Positions 1-8,824 of a stretch of DNA of 64,000 bases are shown piece by piece. The notes beneath the pieces are model-generated. The model did no database searches and was not told where the DNA came from. It worked only from the letters and a program-made list of their open reading frames with translations. The translations under genes were made by a program, and so were the position numbers. The DNA comes from Mobiluncus sp963511525 (GTDB lineage: Bacteria; Actinomycetota; Actinomycetes; Actinomycetales; Actinomycetaceae): the NCBI RefSeq assembly GCF_963511525.1, contig NZ_CAUPIY010000005.1, positions 1-64,000 on the forward strand, in the 5' to 3' direction. Numbering within the stretch: the stretch's first letter is position 1; every line of letters starts with the position of its first letter.

Positions 1-59
1 AAACTATATGAGGCACCACATCACCTACGCGCTCAAAATACATAAGGTACGCCGTTAAT

Positions 60-88
60 TTGCTGTCACCGCCCGGTTTATATATACT
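60..88 (+). promoter_or_regulatory. tRNA-Ala promoter (sigma70-like)
   Basis: TTGCTG at 60-65 and TATACT at 83-88 are separated by 17 bases, a near-consensus housekeeping promoter. A transcript would start about 7 bases after the -10 box, just ahead of the tRNA gene that begins at 102. Seen in sequence; activity is inferred. Confidence 0.65.
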
Positions 89-101
89 GTTTAGGCACTT
101 C

Positions 102-174
102 GGGGCATTGGCGCAGTTGGTAGCGCGCTTCCATGGCATGGAAGAGGTCAGGGGTTCGAATCCCCTATGCTCCA
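102..174 (+). tRNA. tRNA-Ala (anticodon GGC)
   Basis: A full cloverleaf can be folded by eye. The acceptor stem is 102-108 with 167-173, with one G-U pair. The D arm is 111-126. The anticodon stem is 128-132 with 140-144, and its loop has T at position 33, GGC at 135-137 and A at position 37. The T arm is 150-166 with TTCGAAT in the loop, and A174 is the discriminator. CCA is not encoded. GGC reads GCC, alanine. The 3' part from the T arm onward is the integration target of the neighbouring element; insertion leaves the tRNA intact because the element supplies an identical 3' end. Confidence 0.95.
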
Positions 175-175
175 C
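150..175 (+). other. left attachment site (attL core)
   Basis: This 26-bp block (T arm plus 3' acceptor strand of tRNA-Ala and one more base) is identical to 17836-17861. It is the classical identity segment used by tyrosine integrases that target tRNA 3' ends. Confidence 0.85.
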
Positions 176-540
176 AACTTGTTTTTAGTATTATTTCAAC
201 GAAAAATCCCCGTTTTTTGGGTGGTTTCTGCGGGGTTCTGACCTGCTGGTGACCTTAATATTGTCCCGGTTTTGGTCTTGTTACCGACGTGGTTAACTGT
301 CGCGGAACGGGTGTCCTCTTTACATGTCAGACGTATTTACGCCGGTTTTAAATCTGTGCCGAGCATGACGGATAATCTTTGTCCTGAACTGGGATGATGT
401 CTCTGCACGCGATGTTTTTTAGGGCTGTATCCTGCCGATGCATTTTAAAAAATGGGTTCTGCACGACGGTCAAAATTTTTTTGTTGTTACTCTGTAAATG
501 TAAGGCAGTTCCGGAACTCACTTACACAAAAAACACTGAT
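176..540. other. left-end regulatory region of the element, no gene
   Basis: No convincing gene is present. Open codons run upstream of the HTH start at 541 (from 394) but encode no recognisable domain. The stretch holds one copy of the arm-type site (239-256) and probably the promoter of the excisionase-like gene. It is AT-richer than the flanking coding DNA. Confidence 0.5.
239..256 (+). promoter_or_regulatory. arm-type repeat, left copy
   Basis: TGACCTGCTGGTGACCTT matches 17670-17687 in 17 of 18 positions and has the same orientation. Each copy holds two TGACC boxes 11 bases apart. One copy lies about 65 bases inside attL and the other about 150 bases inside attR. That placement fits integrase arm sites or excisionase sites; binding is inferred. 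Confidence 0.5.
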
Positions 541-765
541 ATGAACAAAGAAAGTAGGCGTGTTGTGTCTTACTCTGATGTGTATCCGGACATTTGCGTG
601 TTCACGGTTAATGAAACTGCGAGGCGTTTGGGTTTAAGTCGACGTAGCGTTTACCGGCTTATTGCTGATGGGCGGTTGAAAGCTGTACGCCTGGATGGCA
701 TCGGGTCGGGTGTGCGGGTCACTCCGGACAGTCTTAGTGCTTATTTGAGCAAAGCTATCCATTGA
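541..765 (+). CDS. xis: excisionase-like helix-turn-helix protein
   Basis: This is a 74-residue protein. Residues about 20-45 read TVNETARRLGLSRRSVYRL, the winged-helix excisionase/MerR-like HTH_17 pattern. It is followed by a basic wing (DGRLKAVRLDG) and a short C-terminal helix. AICEs usually encode such a protein to direct excision by the integrase. Here it sits at the end opposite the integrase instead of next to it. The start was set at ATG 541 because the HTH domain begins soon after and upstream codons have no domain; no clear Shine-Dalgarno site precedes it. It could instead be a general regulator of transfer or replication genes. Confidence 0.65.
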   Translation: MNKESRRVVSYSDVYPDICVFTVNETARRLGLSRRSVYRLIADGRLKAVRLDGIGSGVRVTPDSLSAYLSKAIH

Positions 766-1305
766 GCCACTGTTTATCCATATCCCCGCATATTTAAGGT
801 TCCCAGTCTCCCGACCATTCTAGAAGGTGCGGGTTGATGCCTGGTCTTGGGCTTTGGTGGGGGCTGGTATTCCCCGGGCTGGCGGGTTGTTCGGGAATGG
901 AAAGTTGCATTGTTCTGCTCTTTCTGTTAGCGGAACACGCGATGTACTGCCTCTGTTGCGGGAATGCTGCGGGTTTCCGCTGGCGGGGGGGTGTGGTTGC
1001 GGCGGCTGGGGGCTGTTTGGCCTGGGGTGTGGTTCTTCGAGTAAAGGAACGGTAGTCGGTGTGGGAAAGCTTTTGGGTGTGGCGGTCTGCCGTGCCCGTA
1101 GGGCTAAGGCAGACCGCCTGTTGGGTAAGGCTTTGACGTTCTGGATTAATGTTTCTTTCACAATGAGAGGCCGCATTATATCGGGCATCTTGCATCCCAG
1201 CACCCCGTCTAATAACTCTTTCCTTTCCAGGGGTAAATCGAACGATATTTACCACCAATGGAGCAGTCAAGAGGGCTGCTCCCCTAAACAGTAAGGAAAA
1301 GAACA
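766..1305. other. structured GC-rich non-coding region with long hairpin
   Basis: No supported gene lies in these 540 bases. Open frames are composition-driven, and the only Met-started candidate (838-1055) encodes an unrecognised hydrophobic Cys/Gly-rich string with no good ribosome site. A perfect 11-bp inverted repeat (GGCGGTCTGCC at 1081-1091, complement at 1108-1118) encloses a smaller GCCC/GGGC stem, giving a nested hairpin. It may be a rolling-circle origin, a transfer locus or a structured RNA; none is proven. Confidence 0.4.
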
Positions 1306-1698
1306 ATGGCTACGATTCCATTTGAAACAAATACGCCGCTCGTTGTAATGAGCGGCCCACGCCCTGCCTTTGTGTATGAGGGCGGGGTACGCACGGAGAA
1401 AAGGCTGCTGGATGCCTTGGGGCGCCCGCAGGCTAGGTTCTCTGGTGTCTCCATGATTGGCGAGGAGCCAACGGAAGTCACGGTGGAGCTTCCCGAAGAG
1501 GTCTCTGAACCGGCTGTTGTCGGCGGGACTGTCGTCCTCACTTCGTCTAAGCCTATGAAGGCTGAGCTGTCCGGCGGGGATTACGGCTCAGTCCGAGTGA
1601 AAATCATTGGCTGCGACCGGCTGGTTCCGGGCCCGTCTGCTGTGAAGGTATTCGAGCAGATAAAGGCAACTGCCCAATCGACACCTTCGCAGAAATAG
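1306..1698 (+). CDS. AICE protein of unknown function
   Basis: The protein has 130 residues and I do not recognise its family. It looks soluble and rich in beta-strand, with many Val/Glu/Gly, no signal peptide and no membrane segment. An AAGGA ribosome site lies 8 bases before ATG 1306. It is the first gene of the forward block leading to the FtsK-like transfer gene, from which it is separated by 132 bases. Small proteins in this position in other elements are often transfer or replication accessories, which is only a positional hint. Confidence 0.6.
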   Translation: MATIPFETNTPLVVMSGPRPAFVYEGGVRTEKRLLDALGRPQARFSGVSMIGEEPTEVTVELPEEVSEPAVVGGTVVLTSSKPMKAELSGGDYGSVRVKIIGCDRLVPGPSAVKVFEQIKATAQSTPSQK

Positions 1699-1830
1699 TA
1701 GGCGTCCGCCTCACCAGTGGGGGCGGCCGTAACTAAATGTTCCGGTCGCCCCCGCCACCTCAAGTAATAACGGGGAGGCATCCCCTCAACATGCACAAGA
1801 CAATCAATGAAACGAAAGGATTGAACAGAA

Positions 1831-3192
1831 ATGTTTAAATCTTCTTATCTAAATCACATAGCATCCCGGGTTCTGTCTAAGACCTGGGTCACCTGTCTGT
1901 GGCTGCCAGTGTTGCTGCTTGCATGGGTTTTTGTGGAGCCTGCGTTCAGCTGGGCTGGCATCAAAGTCGTAGGTGTTGCGGCCGGGGTCTTTTTCCTGGC
2001 AGGTCTGGTTATTCCTCAGTTATGGTATGCGGTGCCGGTTCTAGGTGACATCTGGCGTGCCTATCAGAAACGTGCTGTACGCCGGGGCAGGGAGGCTCTT
2101 GCCGCGTGCGAGCTGGTGTCTAAGAGCGACGCGGAGTATTGCAAAGCGAGGCTTGCCGCTAACTTGTGGGAGTTCATTTGCCCTTGGGCTGCTGGGGGCG
2201 ATGACGCAATGGTACTGGTGCTGATACGCAAGCATCTTGCCCGGTTTGGTGCCAGGGATTTCGAGCTGCTGGAGCACGACGACAGGACAGGGCGTTGGGT
2301 CATCCGGTTTTTGAAGCAGCCTGATATGGAGGCACCTATCAGGCAGAATTATATGCTCGCGGATTTCCCTAAGTTCAGCTTGGATGACTGTGGCATTGAC
2401 TATGGTATTGACGATTTCGGGTACAAGCACCGGCTCAGTCTGCGTAACCAGCCGGGGATGCTGGCTGGTGGAATGCCAAGTTCCGGGAAAACCAGCGGTG
2501 CCCAGGTGATAGTCGGGTCGCTGCTTGCCTCTCCTAATGCGGAAGTGCACATTATCGACGGCAAAGGCGGGGCGGACTGGTCTTGGGCGAAACACTCAGC
2601 GAAAACATTCATCAGCGGCACCGGAAGTCTGAACCAGGTCATCAAGCTGCTCGAAGACCTGGTTCAGGAAATGGAACACCGGCAGGAAACCATGCTGGAA
2701 TGCTACGGCGTGCCTGCTTTTTGGGACACGATACCCGACCCGACCTGCCCGGTGCTGTGCCTGGTGATTGACGAATGCCAAACGTTGTTCGACACGCGTG
2801 GGGCATCGAAAGAGGATAAAGGCAACCTGGAGCGTATTACTGCACTCGTCGCGGATTTAGTGAAGCGGGGACGCTCCTCAGGGGTATTCCTCATGCTCAT
2901 GACCCAGAAACCCACCGCCGACGCTATCCCTACGGCTATCCGTGACAACATCGGTATCAGGGCTTGTTTCCGTGTGGCGACCCGCGAGGCGGAACAAGCG
3001 GTACTCGGGTATCCGGCAGAAAACACTCTGTCCCTGGCATACACCATCCCCTCGGATAACCCCGGCCAGGCAGTAGTGCTGGAAGACGACGGACTCAGGC
3101 ACAACGTGAAGTTCTACTACGTCCCGCAGTACGTCCTGACCCGTTTCGCTGAACAGGCGGAACAAGCAGCAGAGGAAGTAGTGGCACTGTGA
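1831..3192 (+). CDS. FtsK/SpoIIIE-type conjugative DNA translocase (TraSA-like)
   Basis: This 453-residue protein is the likely conjugation pump. In AICEs a hexameric FtsK-like ATPase at the membrane moves double-stranded element DNA between mycelia or cells. Two hydrophobic segments lie at about residues 18-36 and 43-66. The motor domain has Walker A GGMPSSGKTS (about 213-222) and Walker B LVIDECQ (about 311-317), followed by a LMLMTQKPTADAIP segment typical of FtsK-like motors. The C-terminal gamma DNA-reading domain of chromosomal FtsK is absent, as usual for transfer forms. AAAGGA precedes the start. Its TGA overlaps the GTG of the next gene, which suggests translational coupling. Confidence 0.85.
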   Translation: MFKSSYLNHIASRVLSKTWVTCLWLPVLLLAWVFVEPAFSWAGIKVVGVAAGVFFLAGLVIPQLWYAVPVLGDIWRAYQKRAVRRGREALAACELVSKSDAEYCKARLAANLWEFICPWAAGGDDAMVLVLIRKHLARFGARDFELLEHDDRTGRWVIRFLKQPDMEAPIRQNYMLADFPKFSLDDCGIDYGIDDFGYKHRLSLRNQPGMLAGGMPSSGKTSGAQVIVGSLLASPNAEVHIIDGKGGADWSWAKHSAKTFISGTGSLNQVIKLLEDLVQEMEHRQETMLECYGVPAFWDTIPDPTCPVLCLVIDECQTLFDTRGASKEDKGNLERITALVADLVKRGRSSGVFLMLMTQKPTADAIPTAIRDNIGIRACFRVATREAEQAVLGYPAENTLSLAYTIPSDNPGQAVVLEDDGLRHNVKFYYVPQYVLTRFAEQAEQAAEEVVAL

Positions 3193-4451
3193 CCTCGGAA
3201 CAGAACGCTGTTTGCGAATCGAACGCCGACCGGGTGCGGGTTCTTGCTGGTGGCGGCACCGGCAAGACCCACACCATGGTCAACTTCGCCAGGCTGAATC
3301 CAGATAAATGCCTGATGATTGCTTACACCAACGCCAACGTGGGGGTGTTCCAACAGCGGATTAGCAGCCCCCTCGTGGAAGTATGTACCGCCGATTCTCT
3401 TGCTTTAGGAATCCTGCGGGAGCATCCTGATTTACAAATCCCCAGGATTGACCGTCCCCAAGCCGTGGACAGACTGGCGGGTGAATGCCTGGCCGGAGCT
3501 TTTATCCCCAACACTCCGGGGAACCGTAAAATCCTTATCTCAGCCATGGATTATATGCTCGCCAGGCTTTACTCTTTGGAAGGTTTTACTTCATCCTCTT
3601 CTAGCCTCCCAGCAGCAAATCTGGCAGAGCTAGTGGAAACACTGTTCAGTAAGCTCGCGAAGAACCGCTTAGCCACCTTCAACATTTGGGAATACCTCGC
3701 CGTGTATCTCCTGGAAAGCGACCCAGTATTTCTTGCTCGGCAATCCAAGCGTTGGGCGACCATCATCGTAGACGAAGCCCAAGACATCACGCCCCTGCTT
3801 GCCCGCCTCATTAAGCTACTGTCCGGAAGCTCCCGGCTGGTCATAGTCGGTGACCCGTGCCAAGAAATCTTCTGCTACTCCGGGGCAGGAATCCCCTGGT
3901 TCACCGACCCGGGATGGGAAGAATACCACCTCACCACCAGCTTCCGTTCCGCACCCGAAATCCTAGAAGTGGTGAATCGGACAAGGACTGATGGTCTTAC
4001 TATAACCCCTGCCAACCCAGGTGTATCCGGCACAGTGGAACGATGGGACTATCAACCAGGCAAGAGAGATTGGGACGACTTTTTCGCTTCTGAAATCTCT
4101 TCTACCTTGGAGGCCGGAACGGTCGCTGTGCTTGCCGATACTCACGCAGAACTCGATAATGTAGCAGAAATCCTCGAAGACCACGAGATTCCATACCTGC
4201 ACAACAATCCCAACGAGTCAGACGCCACCCCGGCATCCCGTAGGTCGAAAGAGGGGACGGTGACGCTTTCCACAATCCATTCCGCCAAAGGCATGGAATG
4301 GGATTCGGTGCATGTGGCAGGTATGGGTTCCCTGGTTCACCCAACAGTTTTAGCTGGCCGCCAAGAACGCAACATGCAGCATGTCGCCGTTTCCCGCCCT
4401 CGAACACATTTGTCCATGTATTTCCAGGAAGGAGCCACCCGAAATGTATAA
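3189..4451 (+). CDS. compact UvrD/Rep-like superfamily 1 helicase
   Basis: At 420 residues it is much shorter than chromosomal UvrD (about 700), but it carries the SF1A motifs in order. These are Walker A GGGTGKT (21-27), IIVDEAQD (motif II), IVGDPCQEIF (motif III), TSFRSAPEI (motif IV), STIHSAKGMEWD (motif V) and VAVSRPRTH (motif VI). The large 1B/2B insertions seem mostly missing. The GTG start at 3189 overlaps the transfer gene stop, and the 3' end overlaps the replication gene start. Rolling-circle replicons need an SF1 helicase to unwind ahead of the polymerase. Encoding its own would free the element from host PcrA/UvrD; this role is inferred. Confidence 0.85.
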   Translation: MTSEQNAVCESNADRVRVLAGGGTGKTHTMVNFARLNPDKCLMIAYTNANVGVFQQRISSPLVEVCTADSLALGILREHPDLQIPRIDRPQAVDRLAGECLAGAFIPNTPGNRKILISAMDYMLARLYSLEGFTSSSSSLPAANLAELVETLFSKLAKNRLATFNIWEYLAVYLLESDPVFLARQSKRWATIIVDEAQDITPLLARLIKLLSGSSRLVIVGDPCQEIFCYSGAGIPWFTDPGWEEYHLTTSFRSAPEILEVVNRTRTDGLTITPANPGVSGTVERWDYQPGKRDWDDFFASEISSTLEAGTVAVLADTHAELDNVAEILEDHEIPYLHNNPNESDATPASRRSKEGTVTLSTIHSAKGMEWDSVHVAGMGSLVHPTVLAGRQERNMQHVAVSRPRTHLSMYFQEGATRNV

Positions 4452-5613
4452 CAACGAGGCAACCAAGGCGGCGAAACTGTTCAAAGAATCCCGCCAGTTC
4501 TGCTCTTGCCCCCACATCTATAAGGGACAGTTCTATAACTGCAACAGCCGCTTCTCTGATATCTGCCCCCATTGTGCCTTGCTGTATCGGAAAGATTGGC
4601 TGATAATCTGCAAGTCCGGCTGTGTGCCATGGGACGACATTCCCCAGGAAACCATTAAGAAGTACACGTTCTATTTCCTAACTCTTACTGCCCCCTCGTT
4701 CGGTGAAATCCACTTTGTTCCCAACACGGATAGCGGCTCTAAGGTGTGTGCCTGCGGCAAGACCCATACCGAAGAAGACCTGCATTTGAAAGGTGTTCCA
4801 GTAGACCCGAGCACCTATGATTACGAAGGACAGGTGGCATGGAATTATGCTGCCGCCCAGCTATGGAGAAATACCTACCGGGCATTGAGAAACAGCTTCG
4901 AGACTCTCGATTTTTTCCGGGTATGGGAATGGCAAAGTCGTGGTGCTCTCCACGTACATGTAATCCTGCGTATAGAAGCCAGCGAAGGCGTAATGCCCAG
5001 CAAAATAAAAGACATCGCCCACAACCAGCACACCGGGGAATTCGGCTGGGGCGACCAGATAGACTGCCAGCCTCTACCAGACGACAACGAACGCGAAGAC
5101 CGCACCAAATACCTGATTAAAGCCGTGTCATACAGTGCGAAAACCTGGGGAAGGTTCATCAAATCCAGGAAAGGAGACAACAGCCTAATCAGCAAGCATT
5201 ACCGCCGTCTGGACAAAGCTGCGAGGAAAATGGAATGCCCCAAATGCGTGAAAGGTGAAACCTGCACGGCTGCCTGCCACAACAACTTTGGCTCTATCGT
5301 GCGGATAATCTCGAACTCACGTAAAAGCAAGAACACCCCCGGATGGTCACTGAACGGCACAAACAGGAAATTCTTGAGACAACGCCGCCACGACTATTAC
5401 GTCTCTAACTACGACTGGCAGGAAACTCAGATTGGTATGGCACGAGCCAAGAAAGCACGCCACAAACTCGCCAACATCAATTCCAGCCCGCAAGACATCG
5501 CAGCCAGGTTCGCCAACATCACCGCCCGATACTACAAACCCGGCACAACCCGTCCCGGCACAAGGAACCATCGCTCCAAGCCCTCCCTGGCAGGACTCCC
5601 CGCCCCGTTCTAA
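4444..5613 (+). CDS. repSA: RepSA-like rolling-circle replication initiator
   Basis: The product has 389 residues. Motifs of HUH-type initiators are in order: FLTLTAPSFG (about 77-87), the metal-binding LHVHV (His170, His172), and a KYLIKAVSYS segment with the candidate catalytic tyrosines (Tyr223, Tyr230). An N-terminal Cys/His cluster (CSCPH...CPHC) fits the zinc element of the RepSA/plasmid replication initiator family known from pSAM2. The start at ATG 4444 follows AAGGAG and overlaps the helicase stop by 8 bases. It should nick the element's origin and prime rolling-circle copying after excision. The C-terminal tail is rich in Pro/Arg/Thr, and its last 180 bases are also open in the frame of the next gene. 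Confidence 0.8.
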   Translation: MYNNEATKAAKLFKESRQFCSCPHIYKGQFYNCNSRFSDICPHCALLYRKDWLIICKSGCVPWDDIPQETIKKYTFYFLTLTAPSFGEIHFVPNTDSGSKVCACGKTHTEEDLHLKGVPVDPSTYDYEGQVAWNYAAAQLWRNTYRALRNSFETLDFFRVWEWQSRGALHVHVILRIEASEGVMPSKIKDIAHNQHTGEFGWGDQIDCQPLPDDNEREDRTKYLIKAVSYSAKTWGRFIKSRKGDNSLISKHYRRLDKAARKMECPKCVKGETCTAACHNNFGSIVRIISNSRKSKNTPGWSLNGTNRKFLRQRRHDYYVSNYDWQETQIGMARAKKARHKLANINSSPQDIAARFANITARYYKPGTTRPGTRNHRSKPSLAGLPAPF

Positions 5614-5632
5614 CCGCACCGGGTCGCCCAAC

Positions 5633-8600
5633 ATGCAGCCGTATTCCATCCATGCCTCGGCGACCGGTGACAATAGCGGGGTGAACGCCACCCCAATTAC
5701 GGCCACAGTAAGCGGTTTGCCTCAAGGCGTCACCTATACAGTGACCAGGGATTCCGGCTCCGACCGGCGTGGGGTCACTGTTGCATTCAGCGGCACCGCG
5801 AAAAAGCCGGGGGTTTACCCGGTCACCGTGAGCTTCGAGAGGGCTAATACAACCGGCAGGGGAACGGTGAGTAAGTTCAACATCCACGTCTCCGACACCA
5901 CCGCCCCGGTCATCCAGCCCATTTCAGACAAAACCTTGAAGACGGATTCTAAAATCACTCCCGGCAAGAACCGGGTGAACATTCCGTTCCAAATCACCGA
6001 CAATTCCGGGGTGTATATCGTCAGTTCAGTAACCGGTCTGCCGAAAGGATTGTCCTGGACGAAATCCGGTATCACCGGGAACATCGACCCGTCCGAAACT
6101 GGGAAAACTTTTGACGTGACGGTGAACGCCGAAGACACCATCATTCCGGGGCATCCGACGCATGAAATCAACAAGTCTTCGGAGTCTTTCCGGATTACTG
6201 TGGTGGACGGCACGGAGCCGGACATCGGCACCACCGATTTCGCGGGCTTAACAGACCGGCTGGAGCCGCAGCCTGGGCAGGTCAGCCGGGAGGTCAGTTT
6301 CGAGCTGGTCACGGGCGACAATTCCGGGATTAATCCGGACGTGTCTTTCTCTCGCCCGCTGCCGGACGGACTGAAATACGACAAGTTCACGAAGATGATT
6401 ACAGGCAGGCTAGAGCCGCACACGTTCCTGCAAACCCCGTATCGTTTGACCGTCACTGCGAAAGATACGGCGGGCAACGTCCGCAACAAGTTGATGACCG
6501 TAACGATTTCGGACGGTACTGAGCCGCAAATCACGTTCACCGACCAGACGGCAAACACGGGGGACAACTTCTCTTACACGTTCCCGAATGTTTCGGACAA
6601 TTCCGGCAACAAGCCGAAAGTGACGTTAGAAGGGATTCCTCGCGGCCTGGGATGGAACGACGTGTCCTACACCCTGTCCGGGACTATCCTGCCGGAGCTG
6701 GCCAGGAACAACGGCGTCAACAAGATGACGGTTGTTTCTAGCGACCTGGCGGGCAACTCGACTAACCCGAAAGTGTTCACCCTGAAAGTCATCGACACGA
6801 CCCCGCCCGAGATTCCCGAAATCATCAAAGACGAACACGGCAACCCTCTGGTTGTCGACGGGCTGCATGTGTTGAATGACGACACCACCACCACGGAGGA
6901 CGTGTATACCAGGCAGATTGTCGCCACAGACAATTCCGAGTCCGACTTGAAGTATGACATCAGCGGGCTGCCTTTAGGGATAGGGTACGACGAGGACACC
7001 GGGCTGATTTCCGGCATGACGAAGAAGCCAGGAATTTACCCGATAGACGTGAAAGTGACCGACCCGTCAGGCAACACTTCTGTCGGTGCCAGGTACCACC
7101 TGACTGTTTTGGACAAGACCCCGCCGTCCATGGTCGGTGACCCGCAGTTAACAGGGGAAACCTCCGTTAAGAACGAGGTGGAGCTGCAATTCAGCGACAA
7201 CGACGGCTTCCCGCCCTCTCTGGAACTGGGGCAGATGCCGCAAAACAACGCAACCCAAAACATCGCCACTGAGGTAGTTCAGGACCCCGCCACGGGGCTC
7301 ACCACTCTGAAAGTGACGGTCATAGCCCGCACCCCGGGAGTACGGGAGTTCCCGGTCACAGTCACCGACCGTGCAGGCAACGCCTACACGGACAAGGTTG
7401 TGATAAGCATAGTAGACACCACTCCGCCGACTATCTCTGGCGGCCCCTTCAGATGCGAGACCGGCAAGCCTTGCAACAAGAAAATCAATGTCAGCGACAA
7501 CTCCGGCGGTAAAACCACGGTGAATGTGGATAATCCGGGGCAACTGCCGCCCGGTGTGACTATTGACGCGGACGGCAACATCACCGGCTCCACCGACAAG
7601 CCCGGGGAATACCGGGTTGACGTGACGGCTAAGGACGAGTCCGGCAATGAGACGAAAGCCGTCGTGGTGATTATCGTGACGGACTCCACCCCGCCGACCG
7701 TCACGATAGACGGCAAAGATACCAGGGACAGTAATGCCGAATACACTTTAGAAGTTGGAACCCCGATAAACCCGATTAGGTTGGAGACCAGCGACAACTC
7801 CGGCGAGGCCACACGCCTGGAGTTCGGGCCGCTGCCTGATGGGCTGCAATTCGCCCCCGACCGTAAAGGCGGAACCATTTCGGGCACTCCGACCAAGACC
7901 GGGGACTATACGACTCACGCCACCCTGACAGACCCGTCGGGCAACATTACTAGGTTCACTATCCTGTTCCACATCATCGACACCACCGCCCCGAAAGTGA
8001 CCGGCGGGGAAGGCTCCAAGATAGTCAACGGGCACATCCAGTGGACTGTGGAAGCCGGAACCGATATAGAACTGAAAATTAATGTGAAAGACAACAATCC
8101 CGGTGTGAAGCCCCTGGTTTCTTTGGCTTCCGGGAAGCTGCCCGATAATACGGAGCTCAGCCAGGACGGCGTGTTGAAAGGAAAGCCGCGTGACATCGGA
8201 GTCTACAACTCTATTTGGCGTGTAGCCGACCCGGCAGGCAATAAGACCGACATACAGGTCAGGGTGAACGTTGTAGACACCACTCCGCCGATGATAGTCA
8301 TGCCGAAGACGCTCTCCCTGCCCGCCTGCGAAACAATGGTGAACCTTACTTATCCGATACAGATTCTGGACTCGGCACGCAACGGAGCCGTGGAAGTCAC
8401 TAATACGACGGGTGCCCCCGACGGGCTGAAATACTCTCATGCCGACTTCATCAAAGACCGCCAATTCTTCGGAATCCTAGGCAAGAAAGCGAAACCGGGA
8501 ACCGTCTACCATCCGGAGTTCACGGCACGCGACAAAGCCGGGAACCTGGCTACTGAGACCGGAACCATCAAAATAGTGGCCTGCACCCCGGAAGAAATCG

Positions 8601-8824
8601 AGAAAGCCCTGAAGAATGCCCCGCAAGTCCCAGACGGGCTGCGGGACGGCTACCCTAATGCCGACATCTCCGGAGGCAATAACGTCGGCGGCAACATCGG
8701 GCCGCGTGCCTCCGCCGGAACGCTCGCGAAAACCGGCGTCGCCCTCGGCTCCCTCGCACTGGTAGGTGCCATGGCCGGGCTCGGCGTGCTAGTCGCACGC
8801 AAGTCAAAGAAACAGATGAAGTGA
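5633..8824 (+). CDS. sortase-anchored Ig-like repeat surface protein, signal peptide missing
   Basis: From ATG 5633 the protein has 1063 residues, mostly nine or so tandem domains of about 90-100 residues. They are delimited by repeated VVDTTPP / VIDTTPP / IVDTTPP linkers and carry GLPxGL cores, the pattern of putative Ig (He_PIG-type) adhesin domains. The C-terminus is a sorting signal: LAKTG, a hydrophobic helix, then a RKSKKQMK tail, for sortase attachment to peptidoglycan. No signal peptide precedes the repeats. The frame is open back to 5432 inside the replication gene but encodes only Pro/Ser/Thr-rich sequence, and the first Ig unit looks incomplete. It is probably 5'-truncated and not exported, unless translation begins upstream in an unexpected way. 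Confidence 0.7.
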   Translation: MQPYSIHASATGDNSGVNATPITATVSGLPQGVTYTVTRDSGSDRRGVTVAFSGTAKKPGVYPVTVSFERANTTGRGTVSKFNIHVSDTTAPVIQPISDKTLKTDSKITPGKNRVNIPFQITDNSGVYIVSSVTGLPKGLSWTKSGITGNIDPSETGKTFDVTVNAEDTIIPGHPTHEINKSSESFRITVVDGTEPDIGTTDFAGLTDRLEPQPGQVSREVSFELVTGDNSGINPDVSFSRPLPDGLKYDKFTKMITGRLEPHTFLQTPYRLTVTAKDTAGNVRNKLMTVTISDGTEPQITFTDQTANTGDNFSYTFPNVSDNSGNKPKVTLEGIPRGLGWNDVSYTLSGTILPELARNNGVNKMTVVSSDLAGNSTNPKVFTLKVIDTTPPEIPEIIKDEHGNPLVVDGLHVLNDDTTTTEDVYTRQIVATDNSESDLKYDISGLPLGIGYDEDTGLISGMTKKPGIYPIDVKVTDPSGNTSVGARYHLTVLDKTPPSMVGDPQLTGETSVKNEVELQFSDNDGFPPSLELGQMPQNNATQNIATEVVQDPATGLTTLKVTVIARTPGVREFPVTVTDRAGNAYTDKVVISIVDTTPPTISGGPFRCETGKPCNKKINVSDNSGGKTTVNVDNPGQLPPGVTIDADGNITGSTDKPGEYRVDVTAKDESGNETKAVVVIIVTDSTPPTVTIDGKDTRDSNAEYTLEVGTPINPIRLETSDNSGEATRLEFGPLPDGLQFAPDRKGGTISGTPTKTGDYTTHATLTDPSGNITRFTILFHIIDTTAPKVTGGEGSKIVNGHIQWTVEAGTDIELKINVKDNNPGVKPLVSLASGKLPDNTELSQDGVLKGKPRDIGVYNSIWRVADPAGNKTDIQVRVNVVDTTPPMIVMPKTLSLPACETMVNLTYPIQILDSARNGAVEVTNTTGAPDGLKYSHADFIKDRQFFGILGKKAKPGTVYHPEFTARDKAGNLATETGTIKIVACTPEEIEKALKNAPQVPDGLRDGYPNADISGGNNVGGNIGPRASAGTLAKTGVALGSLALVGAMAGLGVLVARKSKKQMK

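Noticed and set aside
827..1294. Forward frame of 155 codons, and minus frames of 127-170 codons, in the 766-1305 gap
   Set aside because: Strange Gly/Cys/Trp-rich or Pro/Arg-rich products, no ribosome site, no domain; best explained by GC-rich structured DNA.
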